A stretch of DNA of 64,000 nucleotides from Dyella sp. SG609. GTDB taxonomy: Bacteria; Pseudomonadota; Gammaproteobacteria; Xanthomonadales; Rhodanobacteraceae. The notes below the pieces were generated by a model. The model did no database searches. It saw only the letters and a program-made list of their open reading frames with translations, and was not told the origin of the DNA. A program made the position numbers and the translations under genes. Positions within the stretch are counted from its first letter, which is position 1. Each line of letters begins with the position of its first letter. This document shows positions 1 to 8,069 of the stretch, one piece after another. The stretch is from NCBI RefSeq assembly GCF_012275375.1, contig NZ_JAAZQJ010000008.1, positions 62,001 through 126,000 of the forward strand, given 5' to 3'.

Positions 1-1
1 G

Positions 2-286
2 ATGGCGATCGGCTGCATGGCGGCGATCCGCGAAGCGGGCCTGCGCATTCCCGAAGACATCGCCGTGGCCGGCTTCGACGACGTGCCGATGGCGCGCTAC
101 GTAAGCCCCGCGCTGACCACCGCCGGCGTGCGCATCGCGGAGCTGGGCAAGGCCGCGCTGGAACAGCTGGCCGGACAGATCGAAGGCGATGAAGCGCCCG
201 CGGTGCATATGCGCATAGCGGCGGAATTGATGGTGCGGGCGTCGACGACACGCAACCAGAAAAGCAAAGCGGCGCGCGCGGACTGA
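2..286 (+). CDS. LacI-family transcriptional regulator, C-terminal part
   Basis: The gene enters from the left edge, so only the last 94 codons are visible and the true start lies outside the window. The segment around residues 16-60 (IPEDIAVAGFDD followed by P-ALTT-V) is the hallmark end of the LacI/GalR periplasmic-binding-like sensor domain, which binds a sugar effector. The DNA-binding helix-turn-helix would be in the missing N-terminus. It sits directly upstream of a TonB receptor and a sugar-uptake operon whose promoter region holds a perfect LacI-type palindrome, so it is probably the local repressor. Family assignment is solid; the effector is unknown. Confidence 0.9.
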   Translation: MAIGCMAAIREAGLRIPEDIAVAGFDDVPMARYVSPALTTAGVRIAELGKAALEQLAGQIEGDEAPAVHMRIAAELMVRASTTRNQKSKAARAD

Positions 287-413
287 CGCCGCCGGATCAC
301 CAGGGGGCCGGCCACGGAGGCCGGTTCACCGCCGCCGGCGCGGGACCGTACCGGTAGCGTATCCACAACCAAAAGTCAGCCGTATCGAACCCTTGAGGGA
401 GGGTGTCCAAGTC

Positions 414-3400
414 ATGGCACGCAAACACGCACTTTCGCTGCAGATCTCGCTGGCGCTGGCCGCTCTGGCCGCCACCGCGACCTTCCTGCCATCCGTCGCC
501 TGGTCGCAGACCTCCGACTCCACTCTCCGCGGCCGCGGTCCGGCCAATGTCGAAGTGGTTGCCAAGAACGTGGCGACGGGATCGACACGCCGCACCCGCA
601 CCGACAAGGACGGCAGCTACGCGCTGGTCGGTCTTCAGCCCGGCACATACCAGGTCGATGCCGGCGGCAATCAGAAAACGGTGACGTTGACCGTGGCCTC
701 CGTCGGCACGTTGAACTTCACCGAGCCGGCAGCGCCGGCACCGGCCGCCGCCGAGGCCAGCGCGACGAACCTCAACGCGATCACCGTCAACGCCACCACG
801 CTCGCGGAAGTCACCACGTCCGAAGTCGGCACGTCGATTTCGCAGCACCAGATCGCCACGGTGCCGCAGATTACGCGCAACTTCCTCGAGTTCGCCGACA
901 TCGTTCCCGGCATGGTCTTCACGGTGAAGAATGGCCAGACCAACCTGCAATCGGGTGGTCAGGCATCGGGCGCGATGAACGTCTATATCGATGGCGTTGG
1001 TCAGAAAAATTACATTCTCTCTTCTGGCGTCTCCGGCCAGTTCAATACACAGGGCAATCCATTTCCGCAGCTAGCAATCAGCGAATACAAGGTCATCACG
1101 TCGAACTACAAGGCGGAGTACGACCAGATCTCCAGCGCGGCGGTGACGGCGGAAACCAAGTCCGGCACCAACGAATTTCACGGCGAAGTGTTTGGCAACT
1201 ATACGAACCAGTCCGTACGTGCGCGGACTCCCGCCGAAGAAGACAGCGGAAAGAAAATCCCTTCGCACAACAAGGAGTACGGCTTCGCCGTAGGCGGCCC
1301 GATCATCCAGGACAAGGCGCACTTCTTCGCCACCTATGAAGGCAAGGAATTCGACCAGCCGATCACCGTGATCCCTGGCGGTCCGCTGACTTATGCAGCC
1401 GGCTTGCCTGCCTCGGCGCGCTCGCAGCTCGGTGCCGCCAGCCAGCCATTCAAGGAAAATCTCTACTTCGCCAAGATCGATTGGGAACCCACCGATCGGG
1501 ACCGCATCGAGCTTACCGGCAAGTATCGCGACGAGAGTGCCATCAGCGGCATCGGAACCGGAACCGCCGCCTCGGCCTCCTATAACACCAAGAACACAGA
1601 CAAGCGCTATGTCGTCCGCTGGGATCACAGCGCCGACGCCTGGTTCAATCGACTGCAGGCGACTTACGAGAACGCGTTCTATACGCCGACCGCAACCAAC
1701 TTCGGCAACGGCTACGTCTACACCGCCTTCGGCAACAACGATCAGCAGATTCTGGCAACCGGCGCAGCGTCGCCACTCGCTTCGCAGAATAAGGGCCAGA
1801 AAGGTCCGTCCCTGCAGGACGACTTCACCTTCAACAACATCGAATGGCATGGCGACCACGTCATCAAGATGGGCGCCAAGATCAAATGGGTGCGCCTGAC
1901 CGCGCAGGATGCCGGCGAATTCAATCCGCAATTCTTCTTCGACACCACGCCCGATGGAACGGCTGCAATACCTTACAAAGTGCTGTTTCCTCTGGCCGCG
2001 CCCGGCACCAGCCCCGTGGCCAGCACGATCGATCGCCAGATCGGCGCATACATCCAGGACGACTGGAAAATCGACGACCACCTGACGCTGAATCTGGGCG
2101 TGCGCTGGGATTATGAAGTCACTCCGTCGTATCACGACTTCGTTACTCCAGCCGGCGTCGTCGCAGCCATCAACTCACAGGATCCGGCAGCCCCGGCGGG
2201 TCAGACGTATGCCCAGTCACTCGCTCTTGGTGGCGTTAATGTAAACGATTACATCAGCAATGGTCATAACCGCCATCCGCCGCGCTACAACTTCCAGCCG
2301 CGCTTCGGCTTCGCCTACGACATCAATGGCGACGAGGAGCACGTGATCCACGGCGGCGCCGGCCGTTCGTACGACCGCGACCTCTACCAGATCCTCCAGC
2401 TCGAGCAGACGAAGTCGGTTCTTTCGCAGCCGACCATCAATTTCATCAACGCCAACCACCCTTGCACTCCCGGTCCCACCTGTATTCCGTGGAACCCGAT
2501 TTACCTGACCGGTCTGAATACCTTGCAAGCCCTCATAGCCAGCAGCAATGCCGGCAAAGAGGTAGACATGATCACCAACAACCTCAAGACGCCATACTCG
2601 GATCAGATCAGCCTCGGCATGCGCAACAAGATCGGCGAGTGGAATACCGACGTCACGGTTCAGAGCGTCAAGAGTTTCGACGGACTGGTCTTCCAGCTGG
2701 GCAATCGCTATCCGGACGGTTCGTTCTGGAAGAACAAAAGCCAGCCCTGGGGCAACGGTATTCCCGGCTATGGCAGCCTGATCATTGCGGACAACGGTCT
2801 GAAGACCAAGACTACGCAGGTGCTGGTTTCCGCCGAGAAACCGTACACACAGGAGTCGCATTGGGGCGTCACCGTCGCGTACACCTATACCAAGAGCCGG
2901 TTCAATCATGACGTGCAGGATCTGACCGATCAGTACGCCTTTGACGCGGCGACGATCCACGATTACCCGTTCATTCCAGGGCCGACCGCAAAGCATCGAC
3001 TGGTCACCACCGGCACTGTCGACGGCCCGTGGGGCCTGCTGCTCGCCGCCAAGCTGACGCTCGCCACACCCACCGCTTCGGTGAACAACGCGTGCTACGG
3101 AGCAGTCGATTCACCCAACGGCTGCGTTCCGATGACGGTCGTACCGCCAGGCACCGGCAAGTTCCTGGTGGGAGGCAAGGTCTTCGGCTACCGCGATCTC
3201 GATCTGCAAGTCACCAAGAACTTCAAGGTATGGGACAACCTGAGCGCCTATGTCCGACTGGACGTGCTCAATGTCTTCAACTGGAAGAACTACAACGATT
3301 ACATCACCGACTTCGGTTCCAACGGCGTGCTCAATCGCAACGCAGTGATATACAACCCGATCGGCAACATCATCGACGTCCCACGCACATTGAAGCTGAC

Positions 3401-3419
3401 CGCCGGCATCAAGTTCTGA
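414..3419 (+). CDS. TonB-dependent receptor with N-terminal carboxypeptidase-regulatory-like domain
   Basis: This is an outer-membrane active transporter of about 1000 residues, probably importing a glycan fragment using TonB energy. I chose ATG 414 because a GAGGGAGGG ribosome-binding site lies about 10 bases upstream; a TTG at 393 is also in frame. The signal peptide ends near VAWSQ. It is followed by a short beta-sandwich (LRGRGPANVEV...GSYALVGLQPGTY) typical of the CarboxypepD_reg group, then a plug domain with VPQITRNFLEFADIVPG, and a long beta-barrel ending in an aromatic residue (IKF). It lies between a LacI regulator and glycosidase/ABC genes, which suggests a carbohydrate substrate. 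Substrate identity is inference. Confidence 0.92.
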   Translation: MARKHALSLQISLALAALAATATFLPSVAWSQTSDSTLRGRGPANVEVVAKNVATGSTRRTRTDKDGSYALVGLQPGTYQVDAGGNQKTVTLTVASVGTLNFTEPAAPAPAAAEASATNLNAITVNATTLAEVTTSEVGTSISQHQIATVPQITRNFLEFADIVPGMVFTVKNGQTNLQSGGQASGAMNVYIDGVGQKNYILSSGVSGQFNTQGNPFPQLAISEYKVITSNYKAEYDQISSAAVTAETKSGTNEFHGEVFGNYTNQSVRARTPAEEDSGKKIPSHNKEYGFAVGGPIIQDKAHFFATYEGKEFDQPITVIPGGPLTYAAGLPASARSQLGAASQPFKENLYFAKIDWEPTDRDRIELTGKYRDESAISGIGTGTAASASYNTKNTDKRYVVRWDHSADAWFNRLQATYENAFYTPTATNFGNGYVYTAFGNNDQQILATGAASPLASQNKGQKGPSLQDDFTFNNIEWHGDHVIKMGAKIKWVRLTAQDAGEFNPQFFFDTTPDGTAAIPYKVLFPLAAPGTSPVASTIDRQIGAYIQDDWKIDDHLTLNLGVRWDYEVTPSYHDFVTPAGVVAAINSQDPAAPAGQTYAQSLALGGVNVNDYISNGHNRHPPRYNFQPRFGFAYDINGDEEHVIHGGAGRSYDRDLYQILQLEQTKSVLSQPTINFINANHPCTPGPTCIPWNPIYLTGLNTLQALIASSNAGKEVDMITNNLKTPYSDQISLGMRNKIGEWNTDVTVQSVKSFDGLVFQLGNRYPDGSFWKNKSQPWGNGIPGYGSLIIADNGLKTKTTQVLVSAEKPYTQESHWGVTVAYTYTKSRFNHDVQDLTDQYAFDAATIHDYPFIPGPTAKHRLVTTGTVDGPWGLLLAAKLTLATPTASVNNACYGAVDSPNGCVPMTVVPPGTGKFLVGGKVFGYRDLDLQVTKNFKVWDNLSAYVRLDVLNVFNWKNYNDYITDFGSNGVLNRNAVIYNPIGNIIDVPRTLKLTAGIKF

Positions 3420-3427
3420 TCGATATC

Positions 3428-3485
3428 GGCCGGGTGCGCAGGTAACTGTGCGCCCGGCCGGACGAGAGCCTTGGGGCTTTTTTTT
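3428..3485 (+). terminator. Intrinsic terminator(s) after the TonB receptor
   Basis: Two hairpins follow the receptor stop codon. The first has a 13-bp stem (GGCCGGG... pairing with ...CCCGGCC, two wobbles) and a 6-base loop at 3428-3459. The second is an AGCC/GGCT hairpin followed by seven T residues (3467-3485). Together they look like a strong rho-independent terminator separating the receptor from the downstream operon. Confidence 0.75.
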
Positions 3486-3491
3486 GAAGTC

Positions 3492-3513
3492 GAGACGTAA
3501 ACGTTTACGTCTC
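3492..3513. promoter_or_regulatory. Perfect LacI-family operator palindrome
   Basis: A 22-bp perfect palindrome is centred on CG with core GTAAACGTTTAC and GAGAC/GTCTC flanks. The AAACGTTT core with a central CG step is the classical LacI/GalR-family operator form. It lies about 70 bp upstream of the glycosidase-ABC operon and just after the receptor terminator, so the LacI-family protein encoded at the left edge is the obvious candidate to bind it. Binding is inferred. Confidence 0.8.
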
Positions 3514-3584
3514 ACAAATTTCTCTTCACGGCGGGATCATGGGCAAACCAGCTCCCTGCCGAACCGGTTTGCAAAGGCGACATC

Positions 3585-5045
3585 ATGCGCATGAATACCC
3601 TGACCCGCTTCGCCATCGCGCTTTCTTTATCGCTCGCTTGCGTGGCCAATCCCTTAGTCGCGCAAGCATCCAAGCCGAAGCCGGCGCACGCGGTTGCGAG
3701 TACGCAGGTGCCGCCCCTGATCGACGACCTCGAACACCGCACCTTCAACTGGTTCTGGGACAGCGCCAACCCCCAAAACGGCCTCGTCCCCGATCACTAC
3801 CCCACCAAGTCCTTCGCCAGCATCGCCGCGGTCGGCTTCGGACTCACCGCCTATGGCGTGGGCGCCGAACGCGGCTACATCACGCGCGACCAGGCGGTGG
3901 AACGCACGCTCGCCACGCTGCGCTTCTTCCACGACGCCCCGCAGAACGACAGCGAAGACGATGCCGCCGGCTACCGCGGCTTCTTCTATCACTTCCTCGA
4001 CATGGACTCGGGCAAGCGCTTCGATCGCAACGTGGAGCTGTCCACGGTGGATACCTCGCTGCTGCTCGGCGGCGTGCTTTTCGCGCAGTCGTACTACGAC
4101 CGCGACACGCCGCGGGAAAAGCAGATCCGCCAGCTCGCCGACGAGATCTACCGCCGCGTCGACTGGACCTGGGTGCAGGCGCGCAAGCCGCTGATCACCA
4201 TGGGCTGGACGCCGGGCGGCAAGTTCATCCCGCACGACTGGCAGGGCTATAACGAAGGCATGCTGGTTTACATCCTCGCGCTGGGCTCGCCGACGCATGC
4301 GGTGGGCGATGACGCGTGGAAAGCCTGGACATCGACCTACAACCGCACCTGGGGCGAATTCCACGGCCAGACCTTCCTCAACTTCGCGCCGCTGTTCGGC
4401 CACCAGTTCAGCCACGTATGGGTGGACTTCCGCGGCATCCGCGACGCATGGAATCGCGAGAAGGGCCTGGACTATTTCGAGAACAGCCGCCGCGCCACGT
4501 ACTCGCAGCGCGCCTATGCCATCGCCAACCCCGGCGGCTGGACCGGCTACGGCGCCAATATGTGGGGCATCAGCGCAAGCAATGGCCCCGGCGGGCTGGT
4601 AGTGAAGAGCGGCGACAAGGAACGCACCTTCCACGGCTACACCGCGCGCGGCGCGGGCCTGGACTACATCAGCGACGACGGCACCCTGGTGCCCATGGCC
4701 GCGGGTGGCTCGATCCCCTTCGCACCGGAGATCGTGGTGCCTGCGCTGGAAGAAATGAAGCAGCGCTACGGCAAGGACATCTACACCAAATACGGCTTCG
4801 TCGATGCCTTCAATCCCAGCTTCCACAGCAAGACCGACCTGCGCACCGGCAAGCTCGTACCCGAGCTGGGCTGGGTCGACACGGTGCACCTGGGCATCGA
4901 CCAGGGCCCGATCGTGCTGATGGTGGAGAACTGGCGCAGCGGTTTTGTATGGAACGTGATGAAGAAGAACCCGTACGTGCGCAAGGGCCTGGAACGCGCC
5001 GGCTTTACCGGCGGCTGGCTGGATGAGGCCCCGCCCAAGCCATGA
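3585..5045 (+). CDS. Secreted glycoamylase-domain glycoside hydrolase (GH144-like)
   Basis: This is a 486-residue protein with a signal peptide ending near VAQA, so it is exported to the periplasm or beyond. The body matches the glycoamylase domain (PF10091) that defines GH144-type endo-beta-1,2-glucanases. Visible landmarks are FNWFWDSANPQNGLVPDHYP near residue 54, the middle segment MWGISASNGPGG, and the DDGTLVPMAAGGSIPFAPE stretch. These proteins fold as an (alpha/alpha)6 barrel and cut beta-linked glucans. It is the first gene of an operon and overlaps the next gene by the ATGA quartet. Family membership is clear; the beta-1,2-glucan specificity is inferred from the family. Confidence 0.85.
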   Translation: MRMNTLTRFAIALSLSLACVANPLVAQASKPKPAHAVASTQVPPLIDDLEHRTFNWFWDSANPQNGLVPDHYPTKSFASIAAVGFGLTAYGVGAERGYITRDQAVERTLATLRFFHDAPQNDSEDDAAGYRGFFYHFLDMDSGKRFDRNVELSTVDTSLLLGGVLFAQSYYDRDTPREKQIRQLADEIYRRVDWTWVQARKPLITMGWTPGGKFIPHDWQGYNEGMLVYILALGSPTHAVGDDAWKAWTSTYNRTWGEFHGQTFLNFAPLFGHQFSHVWVDFRGIRDAWNREKGLDYFENSRRATYSQRAYAIANPGGWTGYGANMWGISASNGPGGLVVKSGDKERTFHGYTARGAGLDYISDDGTLVPMAAGGSIPFAPEIVVPALEEMKQRYGKDIYTKYGFVDAFNPSFHSKTDLRTGKLVPELGWVDTVHLGIDQGPIVLMVENWRSGFVWNVMKKNPYVRKGLERAGFTGGWLDEAPPKP

Positions 5046-6352
5046 GCACGCGTTCGCGCCAGCGCCGGCCATGGCGCGTGCTGCTGCACGCGCTGGCGTG
5101 GACCTGCGCAGGTGTCGCCGCTGCGCTGTCGGCCGGTTGCCAACCTGCGGATGACGCGCGCACGCTGACGTTCTGGACGGTCGGCCGCGAAGGCGAAGCG
5201 GTGGCCAAGCTGCTGCCGGATTTCGAACGCGAACATCCCGGCCTGCATGTGAAAGTGCAGCAGCTGCCGCTCACCGCGGCGCACCAGAAACTGCTTACCG
5301 CCATCGCCGGTGGCTCCACGCCAGATCTCACCCAGCTCGGCAACACCTGGATTCCCGAACTCGCCGCGCTGGATGCGCTCGAACCGCTCGATGCCCGCGT
5401 GGCGTCTTCGCAGGTCGTTCGCCCGGACGACTACTTCGCCAATATCTGGACCACCAACCGCATCGGCAACACGCTGTACGGCGTGCCCTGGTACGTGGAC
5501 ACGCGCCTGCTGTTCTACCGCAGCGATCTATTGAAGCAAGCCGGCTTCGACGCACCGCCGCGCGACTGGGCGCAATGGCGCCGCGCCTTGGCCGCGCTCA
5601 GCCATCCGGACCGCGGCAGCTACGGCATCCTGCTGCCCACCAACGAGTTCGAACAATTGCTGGTGCTGGCGCTGCAGCAGGACGAGCCGCTGCTGCGCGA
5701 CGGCAACCGCTACGGCAACTTCCGCAGCGCGGGCTTCAAGCGCGCGCTGGCGTTCTACGTGGATACCTTCCGCGAACGGCAGGCGCCGGCCATCACCAAT
5801 GTGGAAGCCGGCAACCCGTGGACGGAGTTCGGCCGCGGCGTCTATGCCTTCTATCTGTCCGGCCCGTGGAATATCGGCGAGTTCCGCAAGCGCCTGCCGG
5901 CCGCGCAGCAGGGCGACTGGAACACGGCACCGCTGCCCGGCGAACACGGCCCCGGCGCCTCCAATGCGGGCGGCTCCAGCCTGGTGATCTTCCGCCGCTC
6001 CGCGCACAAGGAAGAAGCCTGGCAGCTGATCGAATTCCTGTCCCGCCCCGCCGTCCAGCAGCGCTTCTACGACCTGCTCGGCGACATGCCGCCGCGCCGC
6101 TCCTCCTGGGAGGGCGGTGCGCTGCGCGGCGATCCCAAGGCACGCGGCTTCCGCGAACAGCTGGAGCGGGTGAAGCCCACGCCGCCGATTCCCGAATGGG
6201 AGCGTATCGTGACCGAGATGCAGCTGGTCGCCGCGCAGGCAGTGCACGGCGACCTGAGCATCGATCAGGCCGCGGCGGAGATCGACCGGCGCGCCGACCT
6301 GATCCTGGAAAAGCGGCGCTGGATCCTCGACCACGCGAAACCCGCGCCATGA
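5042..6352 (+). CDS. ABC sugar transporter substrate-binding lipoprotein
   Basis: This is a 436-residue family-1 extracellular solute-binding protein. The N-terminus is twin-basic and hydrophobic and ends in the lipobox LSAGC (cysteine near residue 33), so it should be a lipid-anchored periplasmic protein. The body shows the usual pattern TLTFWTVGREGEA...FEREHPGLHVKVQQLP, then a Y..PWYVDTRLLFYR segment and a late GGSSLVIFRRSAHKEEAW segment common in oligosaccharide-binding proteins. The start overlaps the stop of the glycosidase (ATGA), which indicates translational coupling. It delivers sugar to the two permeases that follow. Confidence 0.93.
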   Translation: MSTRSRQRRPWRVLLHALAWTCAGVAAALSAGCQPADDARTLTFWTVGREGEAVAKLLPDFEREHPGLHVKVQQLPLTAAHQKLLTAIAGGSTPDLTQLGNTWIPELAALDALEPLDARVASSQVVRPDDYFANIWTTNRIGNTLYGVPWYVDTRLLFYRSDLLKQAGFDAPPRDWAQWRRALAALSHPDRGSYGILLPTNEFEQLLVLALQQDEPLLRDGNRYGNFRSAGFKRALAFYVDTFRERQAPAITNVEAGNPWTEFGRGVYAFYLSGPWNIGEFRKRLPAAQQGDWNTAPLPGEHGPGASNAGGSSLVIFRRSAHKEEAWQLIEFLSRPAVQQRFYDLLGDMPPRRSSWEGGALRGDPKARGFREQLERVKPTPPIPEWERIVTEMQLVAAQAVHGDLSIDQAAAEIDRRADLILEKRRWILDHAKPAP

Positions 6353-6368
6353 CCGCCGGAGGCCACGC

Positions 6369-7247
6369 ATGAATCCACCACGCGCCGCCTGGTTGTTCCT
6401 TGCGCCCGCCCTGCTCGTGCTGGGCCTGTTTTTCCTGCTGCCGGTGATCGCCGCGCTGGTGCTCAGCCTCACCGACTACGACCTGTATGCGCTGGCCGAC
6501 ATCCGCAACCTGCGTTTCGTCGCGCTGGGCAATTACTGGGAGCTGCTGCACCGGCCGCTGTTCTGGTCCGCGCTGGGGCACACGCTGTACTTCGTGGTGG
6601 TGGGCGTGCCGCTGTCGATCGCGGTTTCGCTCGGCGCCGCGCTGCTGCTCAACTCGCCGCTGGCGCGCTGCAAGCCGTTCTTCCGCACCGCGCTGTTCGC
6701 ACCGGTGGTGACTACGGTGGTGGCGGTGGCGGTGATCTGGCGCTACCTGTTCAACACCAAGTATGGCCTGGCCAACTACGCGCTGGACGGACTGGGCATC
6801 CATCCGGTGGACTGGCTGGGCGATCCGCGCTGGGCGATGCCCACCATCATCCTGTTCGCGGTGTGGAAGAACTTCGGCTACAACATGATCATCTTCCTCG
6901 CCGCGCTGCAGGCGATCCCCGCCGACCTGTACGAAGCCGCGCGCATCGACGGCGCCTCGCCCGTGCGCCAGTTCCGCCATATCACGCTGCCGATGCTGGG
7001 GCCGACCCTGCTGATGGTGAGCATCCTGACCGTTTCCGGCTACTTCCAGCTGTTCGCCGAACCGTTCGTGATGACCGAAGGCGGCCCGCTGCAGAGCACC
7101 ACCAGCGTGCTGTACCTGATGTACGAGGAAGGCTTCAAATGGTGGAACCTCGGTTCTGCGTCGGCGGTGGCCTTCCTGCTGTTCCTGATCATGTTCGCGG
7201 TGACCGCGCTGATGCTGCGCGTGGCGCGCCGGGGAGGCGAGGCATGA
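6369..7247 (+). CDS. ABC sugar transporter permease, MalF/UgpA type
   Basis: This is a 292-residue inner-membrane protein with six hydrophobic segments, the first at about residues 7-29. The cytoplasmic EAA loop needed to contact the ATPase is visible as EAARIDGASPVRQFRHITLP. It lies between the binding protein and the second permease and overlaps the latter by ATGA, so the two permeases are translationally coupled and probably form a heterodimer. Substrate is an oligosaccharide by context. Confidence 0.94.
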   Translation: MNPPRAAWLFLAPALLVLGLFFLLPVIAALVLSLTDYDLYALADIRNLRFVALGNYWELLHRPLFWSALGHTLYFVVVGVPLSIAVSLGAALLLNSPLARCKPFFRTALFAPVVTTVVAVAVIWRYLFNTKYGLANYALDGLGIHPVDWLGDPRWAMPTIILFAVWKNFGYNMIIFLAALQAIPADLYEAARIDGASPVRQFRHITLPMLGPTLLMVSILTVSGYFQLFAEPFVMTEGGPLQSTTSVLYLMYEEGFKWWNLGSASAVAFLLFLIMFAVTALMLRVARRGGEA

Positions 7248-8065
7248 ATCCGCGGCTGGCCAAGGCGCTGATCAACGGGCTGCTGATCGGCGGCACCCTG
7301 GTGGCGGTGTTCCCGCTGCTGTGGATGCTGTCGGTGTCGTTCATGCGGCCCGGCGAGGCGAGTGCGTTGCCGCCGCCGCTGTGGCCGGCCCACGCCACGC
7401 TGGCCAATTATCACGAGCTGTTCGAGCGCGCCGGCATGGGGCGCTACCTGCTCAACAGCCTGGCCATTTCCAGCGCGATCACGCTGCTGTCGCTGGCGTT
7501 CAACCTGATGGCGGGCTACGCCTTCGCCAAGCTGCGTTTCGCCGGGCGCGAGCGCTTGTTCCAGATGCTGCTCGGCGGGCTGGTGATTCCCGCGCAGGTG
7601 GCGATGCTGCCGCTGTTCCTGCTGCTGAAATACCTGGGCCTGGTGAACAGCTACGCCGCGGTGGTGATGCCGGCGATGGCGACCATCTTCGGCATCTTCC
7701 TGGTCCGGCAGTATGCGCGCGGCATTCCGGATGACCTGCTGGAAGCGGCGCGCATCGATGGCGCGGGCGAGCTGCGCATCTTCGCGCAGATCGTGCTGCC
7801 GCTGCTCAAGCCCATCATGGTGACCCTGGCGATCTTCACCTTCCTCACCGCATGGAACGATTTCATGTGGCCGCTGATCGCACTGACCGGCCAGGAGCAC
7901 TACACCTTGCCCATCGCCCTGGCTTCGCTGTCGCGCGAGCACGTGCAGGATTCGGAGCTGATGATGGCCGGCTCGGTGGTGACGGTGCTGCCGGTGCTGG
8001 TGCTGTTCCTGGCCTTGCAGCGGTATTACCTGCAGGGGCTGCTGCTCGGCAGCGTGAAAGGGTGA
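7244..8065 (+). CDS. ABC sugar transporter permease, MalG/UgpE type
   Basis: This is a 273-residue inner-membrane permease. I chose ATG 7244, which overlaps the preceding stop codon; a longer open frame upstream is only a shadow of the previous gene. The EAA loop is EAARIDGAGELRIFAQIVLP, and a C-terminal hydrophobic stretch ends in GLLLGSVKG, as is typical for this subfamily. No ATP-hydrolysing subunit follows; the next gene is a glycosidase, so the transporter must share an ATPase encoded elsewhere. Confidence 0.94.
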   Translation: MNPRLAKALINGLLIGGTLVAVFPLLWMLSVSFMRPGEASALPPPLWPAHATLANYHELFERAGMGRYLLNSLAISSAITLLSLAFNLMAGYAFAKLRFAGRERLFQMLLGGLVIPAQVAMLPLFLLLKYLGLVNSYAAVVMPAMATIFGIFLVRQYARGIPDDLLEAARIDGAGELRIFAQIVLPLLKPIMVTLAIFTFLTAWNDFMWPLIALTGQEHYTLPIALASLSREHVQDSELMMAGSVVTVLPVLVLFLALQRYYLQGLLLGSVKG

Positions 8066-8069
8066 TGCG

